Of a stretch of 64,000 bases of DNA, positions 32,069 to 40,272 are shown one piece after another. A model generated the notes under the pieces. It saw only the letters and a program-made list of their open reading frames with translations, was not told where the DNA came from and did no database searches. Both the position numbers and the translations under genes were made by a program. Source of the stretch: Cupriavidus necator (lineage in GTDB: Bacteria; Pseudomonadota; Gammaproteobacteria; Burkholderiales; Burkholderiaceae); contig CP074390.1 in NCBI GenBank assembly GCA_022041995.1, forward strand, positions 558,001-622,000. The letters are read 5' to 3'. Position 1 is the first letter of the stretch. The number at the start of each line of letters is the position of its first letter.

Positions 32069-32080
32069 ATGTACGGATAG
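32069..32080 (+). other. three-codon upstream frame in the permease leader
   Basis: ATG TAC GGA TAG follows CGGAGAC at a good distance. The ATG lies exactly 97 bases from the first base of the -35 element, as does the xsc start codon. It may be a leader peptide or the remnant of a gene start copied together with the promoter. Confidence 0.35.
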
Positions 32081-32239
32081 GCCATCCCTCCCCCGGGATT
32101 GCAAATACTGACCGACCACGGCCCCAGGCTGGCAATTACTGCCCTGCCATCTATACCAAGAGAAGCCGTGGCACCTGCCTTAAACGCTGTACTGGCTGCA
32201 ACGCAGTACCGACAGCAAGCGCAGCACAGGAGACACAAC

Positions 32240-33676
32240 ATGATCCAACAACCAGAGTCCGGCAACGGGCTATCCCACGGCCTGAAGCAACGCCACATGA
32301 CCATGATCGCGCTCGGCGGCGTGATCGGCGCAGGCCTCTTCGTCGGCAGCGGCGTCGTCATCAAGTCCGCCGGCCCCGCCGCGGTCCTTTCCTTCCTGAT
32401 CACCGGCCTGCTGGTGGTGCTGGTGATGCGCATGCTGGGCGAGATGGCCTGCGCCATGCCCGGCACCGGCGGTTTCTATGAGTATGCACGCGAAGCCTGG
32501 CGCGACCGCCCGGCAGTGGGCAACCTGGCCGGTTTCCTGACCGGCTGGATGTACTGGTATTTCTGGGTCATCGTGGTGGCCCTGGAAGCCGTGGCCGGCG
32601 CCGACCTGGTGCGCTACTGGCTGCCAGACGTGCCCAACTGGATCATCAGCCTGGTGCTGCTGGTGATGCTGACGCTGACCAACCTGGTGTCGGTCAAGTC
32701 CTTCGGTGAGTTCGAGTTCTGGTTCGCGTCGATCAAGGTGGCCGCGATCATGGTGTTCCTGTTCGTCGCCGGCGTCTACGTATTGGGCCTGGCCCCCGGC
32801 GCCCATGGCATGCAGGTGGCCAACCTGACCGTCAACGGCGGCTTCATGCCGCACGGCATCGTGCCGGTGCTGACCGGCGCGGTGGCCGCCACAGGCTTCT
32901 ACTTCGGGGCCGAGATCGTCACCATTGCCGCCGCCGAGACCTCCGAGCCGCAGAAGGCCGTGGCCAAGGCCACCAGCTCGGTAATCACGCGCGTGCTGTT
33001 GTTCTATGTGGGCTCGATCCTGCTGGTCGTCTGCCTGGTGCCGTGGAACTCCTCCAGCATCGCCACGCCGTACGTCAGCGCGCTGAACGTGATGGGCGTG
33101 CCGGCCGCTGCGCAGATCATGAACGCAATCGTGCTGACCGCGGTGCTGTCGGCGCTCAACTCGGGCCTGTATGCCTCGTCGCGCATGCTGTTCGCGCTGA
33201 CCCGCCGTGGCGACGCACCCAAGTCGCTGGCCCGCGTGAGCCGCAACGGCGTGCCGGTGCGCGCCATCCTGGTGGCGACCCTGTTCGGCTACGGTGCGGT
33301 GGTGATGTCCTATGTCTCGCCGGATACGGTGTTTGCCTTCCTGGTGAACTCGTACGGCACGGTGGCGATCTTCGTCTACATCCTGATCGCGATCTCGCAG
33401 CTGCGCCTGCGTTCCCGCCTGGAGCGCGAAGCGCCAGGCCAGTTGCGCGTGCGCATGTGGTGCTACCCGTACCTCACCTACCTGGCGATCGCCGGCATGA
33501 TCGGCATCGTGGTGGCGATGGCCTTCATCCCCGACCAGCGCACGCCGCTTGCGCTGGGTGTGGTGAGCCTGGGCGTCCTGCTGGTGGCCTACGCCGCGCG
33601 GCAACTGTTTCGAGGCAGCGTGGATCCGGTAGTGCCGCTGGCAGAGATGCCGCGCCCGGACCTGCACGAGTATTGA
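32240..33676 (+). CDS. APC-family amino-acid permease (GABA-permease-like), probable taurine uptake
   Basis: This 478-residue protein has 12 predicted helices and the amino-acid transporter signatures LKQRHMTMIALGGVIGAGLFVGSG and GEMACAMPGTGGFYEYA, plus AETSEPQKAVAKAT in the middle, all as in GabP. GABA and taurine are structural analogues, and tauR, tauX and tauY follow on the same strand, so taurine is the likely substrate. AGGAGA precedes ATG 32240. Its promoter matches that of xsc, which supports the taurine assignment. Confidence 0.82.
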   Translation: MIQQPESGNGLSHGLKQRHMTMIALGGVIGAGLFVGSGVVIKSAGPAAVLSFLITGLLVVLVMRMLGEMACAMPGTGGFYEYAREAWRDRPAVGNLAGFLTGWMYWYFWVIVVALEAVAGADLVRYWLPDVPNWIISLVLLVMLTLTNLVSVKSFGEFEFWFASIKVAAIMVFLFVAGVYVLGLAPGAHGMQVANLTVNGGFMPHGIVPVLTGAVAATGFYFGAEIVTIAAAETSEPQKAVAKATSSVITRVLLFYVGSILLVVCLVPWNSSSIATPYVSALNVMGVPAAAQIMNAIVLTAVLSALNSGLYASSRMLFALTRRGDAPKSLARVSRNGVPVRAILVATLFGYGAVVMSYVSPDTVFAFLVNSYGTVAIFVYILIAISQLRLRSRLEREAPGQLRVRMWCYPYLTYLAIAGMIGIVVAMAFIPDQRTPLALGVVSLGVLLVAYAARQLFRGSVDPVVPLAEMPRPDLHEY

Positions 33677-33752
33677 TGACTGACCATGACTGACGTGGCG
33701 CGCCGGCGCGGTATGCTGGCGCGCTTCGCCATTAAGGCAACGCCCCTGCCCT

Positions 33753-35315
33753 ATGAGCCTGAAGTCTCCCACCACCCTCTGGTCCCAGCTGTTCCAGCAG
33801 CATGCCCACTCGGGCCTGAGCCTGCAGGGCAAGATCCGCCAGATGCTGGTCTCGGCCATCCTTGACGAGCAGTTGCCGCAGGGCGAGCCGCTGCCCAGCA
33901 GCCGCGAGCTGTCGGCGCAGCTGCGCGTGGCGCGCAATACGGTGGTGCTGGCCTACCAGCAGCTGGTCGATGAAGGCTATCTGGTGGCGCGCGAGCGCAG
34001 CGGCTACTTCGTCAACCCGGAGATCCTGGGCACACGCGTGAGCGGCGTGGCGTCGCTGCGCGGCGAGCCGGTGCCCGCCCGCTCGGGCGAGCCGAACTGG
34101 GAGCGGCGTTTTGTGTTCCGCCCCACGCAGCAACGCAATATCGTCAAGCGCGCCAACTGGCGCGACTACCCCTACCCCTTCATCTACGGCCAGTACGATC
34201 CGGTGCTGTTCCCCACCGCGGACTGGCGCGAATGCTGCCTGAAGGCGCTCAGCGTGCTCGACATCCACGACTGGGCCCAGGACATGATCCTGCGCGACGA
34301 TGAATCACTGGTGCAGCAGATCCGCACCCGCGTGCTGCCGCGCCGCGGCGTGTGGGCCGGGGCCGACGAGATCGTGGTGACCGTGGGCGCACAGCAGGCG
34401 CTTTACCTGCTGGCCGACCTGCTGGTCAGCCCCGACACGCCGGTGGGCATCGAAGACCCCGGCTATCCGGACGCACGCAATATCTTTGGCTCGCACACCT
34501 CCCACCTGGTGCCGCTGCCGGTCGACGGCGACGGCCTGACCCTGTCTGACGCGCAACGCGCCTGCGACTACGTCTACGTGACCCCGGGCCACCAGTGCCC
34601 CACCACCGTCACCATGCCGCTGGCGCGCCGCCAGGCCCTGCTGCGCCAGGCAGAGGAAGCGGACTTCGTGCTGATCGAGGACGACTACGAAAGCGAAAGC
34701 CGCTTCGAAGGCGACCCCACGCCCACGCTCAAGAGCCTGGACCGCAGCAACCGCGTGATCTATGTCGGCAGCCTGTCCAAGAGCCTGGCGCCGGGGCTGC
34801 GCATTGGCTATATCGTCGGGCCGGCGGCACTGATCGCCGAGCTGCGCGGCGCGCGGCGGCTGATGCTGCGGCATCCGTCGGCGTATATCCAGCGCGCGTT
34901 CTCGCTGTTCCTGTCGCTGGGCCACTATGACGCGCACCTGCGCCGGCTGGCGGCCGCGCACCGCGAGCGCGCCGAAGCGGTGCTGGCGGCGCTGGCCACG
35001 CATATGCCTGACTTCCGCGCGGTGCCGATCGCCGGCGGCGCCTCATGCTGGATCGAGGGGCCACCATGGCTCGATGCCGATGCGCTGGCGCGGCTGGCCG
35101 AGCTGCAGGGCGTGCTGATCGAACCCGGCAGTGTCTTCTTCATGGCCGAGCCCGCGCCGCGCAACGGCTTCCGGCTGGGCTATTCGTCGATCTCGCTGGA
35201 CCGCATCGAGCCCGGCATCCGCGTGCTGGCGGGCGTGGCGCGTGAGCTGCAAGCCACTGCCGGCGGCGCCACGACCATTGCCGTGGCCCCTTCCCGGGTC
35301 CGTCCCGCGGCTTGA
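33753..35315 (+). CDS. tauR: MocR-type regulator (GntR HTH + aminotransferase domain), TauR-like
   Basis: This 520-residue protein has an N-terminal GntR winged HTH (GEPLPSSRELSAQLRVARNTV) followed by a class I aminotransferase-like domain with the PLP Lys in GSLSKSLAPGLRIGY and EDPGYPDARN. MocR proteins sense amino compounds through PLP; TauR activates taurine genes in alphaproteobacteria. Its position between the permease and tauXY supports the same function here. The start ATG 33753 has no strong Shine-Dalgarno. Confidence 0.85.
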   Translation: MSLKSPTTLWSQLFQQHAHSGLSLQGKIRQMLVSAILDEQLPQGEPLPSSRELSAQLRVARNTVVLAYQQLVDEGYLVARERSGYFVNPEILGTRVSGVASLRGEPVPARSGEPNWERRFVFRPTQQRNIVKRANWRDYPYPFIYGQYDPVLFPTADWRECCLKALSVLDIHDWAQDMILRDDESLVQQIRTRVLPRRGVWAGADEIVVTVGAQQALYLLADLLVSPDTPVGIEDPGYPDARNIFGSHTSHLVPLPVDGDGLTLSDAQRACDYVYVTPGHQCPTTVTMPLARRQALLRQAEEADFVLIEDDYESESRFEGDPTPTLKSLDRSNRVIYVGSLSKSLAPGLRIGYIVGPAALIAELRGARRLMLRHPSAYIQRAFSLFLSLGHYDAHLRRLAAAHRERAEAVLAALATHMPDFRAVPIAGGASCWIEGPPWLDADALARLAELQGVLIEPGSVFFMAEPAPRNGFRLGYSSISLDRIEPGIRVLAGVARELQATAGGATTIAVAPSRVRPAA

Positions 35316-35458
35316 GCCGGCCCGCGGCGGTGTCTCCCGCCGCTGGCCCAAGCGATTGTCCGGAACTGGCGCTACAGCGCCGCGCGCGGCTTCCCTATTC
35401 TCGAGTCATGGCCGGACCTGCTGACGGTGCCGGCAGACAACACTCAGGAGACCAAGCC
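35316..35458 (+). promoter_or_regulatory. tauXY promoter region
   Basis: This 143-base gap contains GGCGCT-AC-AGCGCC (35367-35380), an inverted repeat, and TATTCT about 20 bases further on that could be a -10 element with TTGTCC (about 35356-35361) as a weak -35. Binding by TauR is plausible. CAGGAG precedes the tauX start. Confidence 0.4.
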
Positions 35459-35865
35459 ATGTCCAGCACCAACCCACCGCCGCCGGCATCGAACTGCTGC
35501 AGGCCTTCAACGACGCCTGGAACCGCCACGACATCGAAGCCCTGATGCGCTTCATGGCCGATGACTGTGCCTTCCACGGCGTCGCCGGTCCCGACCTGCT
35601 GGGCCGCAGCTTCATCGGCCGCGAGGCGGTGCGCGAAGGCTTCCAGCTGGCCTGGCAGACCTTCCCCGACGCACAGTGGGTCGATGGCGACCACTTTGTC
35701 GTGGGCGACCGCGGCGTGAGCGAATCCACCTTCCGCGGCACCCGTGCCGACGGCGCACGCATCGAGGCGCGTATGGTGGACGTGTTCACCTTCCGCGACG
35801 GCAAGATCGCGGTGAAGAACGCGTACCGCAAGGACCGCCCGCCGGTCGTAGCACCCGCAGCCTGA
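35459..35865 (+). CDS. tauX: taurine dehydrogenase small subunit (SnoaL/NTF2-like), frameshifted
   Basis: The 5' part MSSTNP is in one frame and the rest (TAAGIELLQAFNDAWNRHD, then MRFMADDCAFHGVAG) in another. One C is missing in the run at 35472-35474, giving ACCCACC instead of ACCCCACC. The repaired 135-residue protein is an NTF2-like alpha/beta-barrel polypeptide. Directly upstream of tauY by 15 bases, it corresponds to the small TauX subunit described with the taurine dehydrogenase TauXY. The ATG at 35459 follows CAGGAG; the internal ATG 35545 would give an N-truncated fold. Confidence 0.8.
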
Positions 35866-35880
35866 GCGAGGAGACGCGCC

Positions 35881-37326
35881 ATGCAAGCCGTAGTCCCCCG
35901 CAGCAGCCTCCTGGCCGGCGAGCAGTCGACCGCGCCCACCCGGCCGTACGACCCCGCCTACGACCCGCTGCACACCCCCACGCCCGGCCATGGCCGCGAA
36001 TACGCCCCGACCTACTGGATCGGCACCGCAGGCGAGCCGCCCGCCGACGACGGCCCGATCACGCATGACATCGACGTGGATGTGGCCATCATCGGCTCGG
36101 GCTTCACCGGCCTGACCTGCGCCATCTTCCTGGCGCAGGAATATGGCATCAAGGCCACCGTGCTCGAAGCCAACCGTGTCAGCTGGGGCTGCAGCACGCG
36201 CAACGGCGGCCAGGCGCAATGCGCGTCCGGGCGGCTCAAGCGCTCGCAGTGGATCCAGCGCTATGGCCTGGATACCGCGCTGCGCCTGCATGAAGAAATC
36301 TGCGACGGCATGGAGACCTTCAAAGGCCTGATCCAGAATATCAATTGCGATCCGCAGCCTGGCGGCCACCTGTATATCGCGCACCGCGCCAAGGTGATGC
36401 CGGCGCTGGAAAAAGAAGCCAAAGTCCTGCGCGAAGTCTTCAAGTACGACGCACGAATCATGGATGCCGACACCGTGCGGCGCGAGTATGTCGACGACAA
36501 GGAAGCCGCGGGTGCCATGCATGAGCCCGAAGGTATCGGCATCCACGCCGGCAAGCTCGCCTTCGGCTACCTGCGCCGCGCGCGCGAGCTGGGCGCCAAG
36601 GTGCATCCGTCCAGCCCGGTGACTGGCTGGGAAACCCGCAACGGCGTGCACTACCTGCGCACCCCCGGCGGCATCGTGCGCGCCCGCGCCGTGGGCGTGG
36701 CCACCGGCGGCTATACCTCGCAGACGCTGCACCGCCAACTCAAGAACCGCCTGTTCCCGATCCTGTCGAACTCCATCGTCACGCGCCCGCTCACCGCGGA
36801 CGAACTGGCCGCGTGCAACTTCCGCACCACGCAGGTCATCACCGACACGCGCATCCTGCGGCATTACTACCGCCTGATGCCCGACGGCCGCCTGCAGATC
36901 GGGAGCCGCAGCGCCATCACCGGCAACGACGCGCCGCAGGAGCAGTACAAGCAGAAGCTGATCGGCGACATGTACCGCAAGTTCCCTGCGCTGCAGGGGA
37001 TCCAGGTCGATTACTCGTGGTGGGGCTGGGTCGATGTCAGCCACGACATGATGCCGCGCATCACCCAGCCGGATCCGGCCCAGTCGATCTACTACGCCAT
37101 GGGCTACGGCGGCAACGGCGTGATGTACTCAGCCCAGGCCGGCAAGCGCCTGGCTGCGCTGATCGCCGGCAAGTCGTCGGCGCTGCCGGAACTGCCAATC
37201 TTCGGCTCGCCGCTGCCGTTCCCGAACGTGCGCGAGATGGTGGAATCGCAGATGTTCGCGCCATTCCGGCGGCTGGGGCAGCGGGTGCTGTACCACTGGT
37301 ATCACCTGAAGGATGACGTGCTGTAA
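35881..37326 (+). CDS. tauY: taurine dehydrogenase large subunit (FAD-dependent oxidoreductase)
   Basis: This 481-residue DAO-family flavoprotein has an N-terminal GxGxxG motif in VAIIGSGFTGLTCAIFLAQE, STRNGGQAQCASGR as the FAD-binding loop and MGYGGNGVMYSAQAGKRLA at the C-terminus. TauXY oxidises taurine to sulfoacetaldehyde and ammonia, passing electrons to cytochrome c or the quinone pool. The N-terminal 60 residues before the FAD motif are typical of TauY/PuuB-like oxidoreductases. GGAGACGCG precedes the ATG. A GABA/putrescine-type oxidase is the alternative, but the tauR neighbour and the xsc-like promoter favour taurine. Confidence 0.87.
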   Translation: MQAVVPRSSLLAGEQSTAPTRPYDPAYDPLHTPTPGHGREYAPTYWIGTAGEPPADDGPITHDIDVDVAIIGSGFTGLTCAIFLAQEYGIKATVLEANRVSWGCSTRNGGQAQCASGRLKRSQWIQRYGLDTALRLHEEICDGMETFKGLIQNINCDPQPGGHLYIAHRAKVMPALEKEAKVLREVFKYDARIMDADTVRREYVDDKEAAGAMHEPEGIGIHAGKLAFGYLRRARELGAKVHPSSPVTGWETRNGVHYLRTPGGIVRARAVGVATGGYTSQTLHRQLKNRLFPILSNSIVTRPLTADELAACNFRTTQVITDTRILRHYYRLMPDGRLQIGSRSAITGNDAPQEQYKQKLIGDMYRKFPALQGIQVDYSWWGWVDVSHDMMPRITQPDPAQSIYYAMGYGGNGVMYSAQAGKRLAALIAGKSSALPELPIFGSPLPFPNVREMVESQMFAPFRRLGQRVLYHWYHLKDDVL

Positions 37327-37333
37327 GGCCTGC

Positions 37334-37362
37334 GGCAGGCGGCTGCGCCGTCTGCCTTTTTT
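37334..37362 (+). terminator. rho-independent terminator after tauY
   Basis: The stem GGCAGGCGGC/GCCGTCTGCC (one wobble pair) with a TGC loop is followed by six T residues. It begins eight bases after the tauY stop and isolates the taurine operon from the repair operon. Confidence 0.88.
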
Positions 37363-37495
37363 GTCGGATTCCACCGACACTGGAACCAGCCCTCACCGCC
37401 TCCATGCCCTGCGCAACGCCGCAGTATGATGCCCAGGTCTCCCTCCGCGGGAGCATCGCGGCCACGCTCCGGCCGCAGTGCATCAGGAGGCACGC

Positions 37496-38602
37496 TTGGA
37501 CTCGATCCGGCAGCTACCATCGGAATCCGCCCGCCCCGGCGACCTGGTCGTCGCCCGGCCGGAAGGCCTCTATTGCCCGCCCGGCGACTTCTACATCGAT
37601 CCGTGGCGCCCGGTCGAGCGCGCCGTCATCACCCATGCCCATTCCGACCACGCCCATTTCGGACACGCGCACTATCTGTGCGCCGAGCCTGGCCGCGGGG
37701 TGTTGCTGGCGCGGCTACCCGGCATCCACCTCGACACCCTGCCTTACGGCGAACGCATCACCCACCACGGCGTCACGCTGAGCCTGCATCCGGCCGGGCA
37801 TGTGCTGGGCTCCGCCCAGGTGCGTCTGGAATATGGCGGGCAGGTTTGGGTTGCATCCGGCGACTACAAGCTCGAAGCCGACGGCACCTGCGACGCGTTC
37901 GAGCCGGTGCGCTGCGACACCTTCATCACCGAAAGCACGTTCGGCCTGCCGATCTACCGCTGGCCGCCACAGGCTGCGCTGATGGCCGAGATCTTCGACT
38001 GGTGGCAGGCCAACGCCAGGGCCGGGCGCGCCAGCATCGTCTACGCCTATACCTTCGGCAAGGCGCAGCGCATCCTGCACGGCCTGCTGCGGCATGCCGG
38101 CGCCGATGGCATGCCCGGCCCGGTGATCGTGCATGGCGCGCTGACGCAGCTCAACGCGGCCTATGCCGAGGCCGGCGTGGCGCTGCCGCCGACAGCGCTG
38201 GTCTCCGAATTGCCGCCGCGCAGCCCGCTGCTACGCCAGGCGCTGGTGGTGGCGCCGCCGTCGGCACAGCGCTCGCCGTGGCTGCGCCGTTTCGGCGATG
38301 CCTCGGATGCCTTCGCCAGCGGCTGGATGCAGCTGCGCGGCACGCGCCGGCGCCGCGGCGTCGACCGTGGCTTTGCGTTGTCCGACCATGCCGACTGGCC
38401 CGGGCTGCTCGCCGCCATCGGTGCCACCGGTGCCGGCCGCGTCATCGTGACCCACGGCAACGTGCCGGTGATGGTGCGCTACCTCGGCGAGCGCGGCTGG
38501 CAGGCGCAGGCCTTCGACACCGAATACGGCGACGACGACGAAGCCGCGCGCCCGGACGCGCCGGCGTCCGCCGACGCGGGCGAGAAACAGGGCGCGACAT
38601 GA
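37496..38602 (+). CDS. ligase-associated DNA exonuclease (metallo-beta-lactamase/CPSF fold)
   Basis: This 368-residue nuclease has the HAHSDHAH metal-binding motif, HPAGHVLGSAQ, a DYKLE motif and a C-terminal HGN motif, as in ligase-associated beta-CASP-like exonucleases. I chose TTG 37496 because a perfect AGGAGG lies five bases upstream; the in-frame ATG at 37478 lies before that ribosome-binding site. The stop overlaps the ligase start. It processes DNA ends in the same repair system as the next three genes. Confidence 0.85.
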   Translation: MDSIRQLPSESARPGDLVVARPEGLYCPPGDFYIDPWRPVERAVITHAHSDHAHFGHAHYLCAEPGRGVLLARLPGIHLDTLPYGERITHHGVTLSLHPAGHVLGSAQVRLEYGGQVWVASGDYKLEADGTCDAFEPVRCDTFITESTFGLPIYRWPPQAALMAEIFDWWQANARAGRASIVYAYTFGKAQRILHGLLRHAGADGMPGPVIVHGALTQLNAAYAEAGVALPPTALVSELPPRSPLLRQALVVAPPSAQRSPWLRRFGDASDAFASGWMQLRGTRRRRGVDRGFALSDHADWPGLLAAIGATGAGRVIVTHGNVPVMVRYLGERGWQAQAFDTEYGDDDEAARPDAPASADAGEKQGAT

Positions 38603-40272
38603 AGGCCTTCGCCGACCTCTACGCCGCGCTCGACGGCACCACCTCCACCAAGGCCCGGCTCGCCGCGCTGGTCGACTACCTGCGCGCCGCGCCGCCCGAG
38701 GATGCCGCGTGGGCGGTCTATTTCCTGGCCGGCGGCAAGCCGCGCCAGATCGTGCCGGTGTCGCTGCTGCGCGACCTAGCGCGCCAGGCCGCGGATCTGC
38801 CCGACTGGCTGTTCGAAGAGAGCTACCAGGCTGTCGGCGATCTCGCCGAAACCATCGCGCTGCTGTTGCCGGAACCACAGGATGCCGACCACGCCGGCCT
38901 GGCCGAATGGGTCGAGCAGCGCCTGCTGCCGCTGCGCGGGCTGCCGCCGGAAACGCTGCTGCCGCGGCTCGACGCCCTGTGGCGTCCGCTGGATGCGCAC
39001 GGCCGGCTGGTGCTGTTCAAGCTGATCACCGGCGCTTTCCGCGTGGGCGTGTCGCGGCTGCTGGTGACCCGCGCGCTGGGCGAGGTGGCCACCATCGATC
39101 CCAAGCGCGTGGCCGAGCGCATGGTCGGCTACACCGATCTGTCGGCCCGGCCCGACCCGGCGCGCTTCCTGGCCCTGCTGGCCCCCGAGGACGAAGACGA
39201 CCGCGCGCTGCGCGCCAGCGGCCAGCCGTATCCATTCTTCCTGGCCCACCCGCTGCAGGCACCCGTCGAGCAGTTCGACGCCGTGCTGGGCGCGCCCGGC
39301 GCGTGGCTGGTCGAGTGGAAGTGGGACGGCATCCGCGCGCAACTGGTGCGGCGCGGCGGCCAGACCTGGCTGTGGTCGCGCGGCGAGGAACTGATTACGG
39401 AACGCTTCCCGGAACTGCAGCAGGCCGCCGCGCCGCTGCCGGATGGCACCGTGCTCGATGGCGAGATCGTGATCTGGCAGCAGGGCCGCGTGCAGCCGTT
39501 CGCGCTGCTGCAGCAGCGCATCGGCCGCAAGACGCTGGGCGCGAAGCTGCTGCGCGAGGCACCGGCGATCCTGATGGCGTACGACCTGCTCGAATGGCAA
39601 GGCGAAGACTGGCGGACCCGGCCGCAAGCCGAGCGCCGCGCGCGGCTGGAACGGGTGGTGGCCGATCACGTCCACCCCGCGCTGGAACTGAGCCCGCTGG
39701 TAGAGGCCGACGACTGGGAACACTATGCCCGCCTGCGCGATGCCTCGCGCGATCTGGGTGTCGAAGGCTTCATGCTGAAGGCAGCCAGCGCGGCGTATGG
39801 CACCGGCCGCACCAAGGATGTCGGGGTCTGGTGGAAGTGGAAGATCGACCCGTATTCGGCCGATGCGGTGCTGGTCTATGCGCAGCGCGGCCATGGGCGC
39901 CGCGCCAGCCTCTATACCGATTTCACCTTCGCCGTCTGGAACGCCCCGGCGGGCACGCCCGGCCGCGCGCTGGTGCCCTTCGCCAAGGCCTATTCCGGCC
40001 TGACCGACGCCGAGATGCGCGCGGTCGACGCCATCATCCGCCGCACCACGGTGGAGAAATTCGGGCCGGTGCGCAGCGTCGAGCCCACGCAGGTCTTCGA
40101 ACTGGGCTTCGAAGGCATTGCCCGCAGCGGGCGCCACAAGAGCGGCATCGCGGTACGGTTTCCGCGCATGCTGCGCTGGCGTACCGACAAGCCGATCGAA
40201 GAGGCCGACACGCTGGCCACGCTCGAAGCGATGCTGCCGGCTGCCGGCGCGCCGCGGGAGGATGCGGCATGA
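38599..40272 (+). CDS. ATP-dependent DNA ligase (bacterial LigB/C-like, repair-associated)
   Basis: This 557-residue ligase has an N-terminal DNA-binding domain (residues 1-200), the adenylation motif KWDG in EWKWDGIRAQ, VLDGEIV, LEWQGEDWR, EGFMLKAASAAYGTGR and the C-terminal OB-fold. It seals nicks with ATP, unlike the NAD-dependent housekeeping LigA. The ATG overlaps the exonuclease stop (ATGA), and the stop overlaps the helicase ATG. The four-gene operon is the conserved ligase-associated DNA damage response set. Confidence 0.9.
   Translation: MKAFADLYAALDGTTSTKARLAALVDYLRAAPPEDAAWAVYFLAGGKPRQIVPVSLLRDLARQAADLPDWLFEESYQAVGDLAETIALLLPEPQDADHAGLAEWVEQRLLPLRGLPPETLLPRLDALWRPLDAHGRLVLFKLITGAFRVGVSRLLVTRALGEVATIDPKRVAERMVGYTDLSARPDPARFLALLAPEDEDDRALRASGQPYPFFLAHPLQAPVEQFDAVLGAPGAWLVEWKWDGIRAQLVRRGGQTWLWSRGEELITERFPELQQAAAPLPDGTVLDGEIVIWQQGRVQPFALLQQRIGRKTLGAKLLREAPAILMAYDLLEWQGEDWRTRPQAERRARLERVVADHVHPALELSPLVEADDWEHYARLRDASRDLGVEGFMLKAASAAYGTGRTKDVGVWWKWKIDPYSADAVLVYAQRGHGRRASLYTDFTFAVWNAPAGTPGRALVPFAKAYSGLTDAEMRAVDAIIRRTTVEKFGPVRSVEPTQVFELGFEGIARSGRHKSGIAVRFPRMLRWRTDKPIEEADTLATLEAMLPAAGAPREDAA

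Larger units (their letters stand above)
31906..32239. promoter_or_regulatory. divergent control region of IclR and the permease (334 bases)
   Basis: The AT-rich first half holds the promoter (31972-32000), the operator (32022-32036) and a three-codon open frame (32069-32080) with its own ribosome-binding site. The second half up to 32226 has no recognised element. AGGAGA at 32227-32232 serves the permease. Confidence 0.65.
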
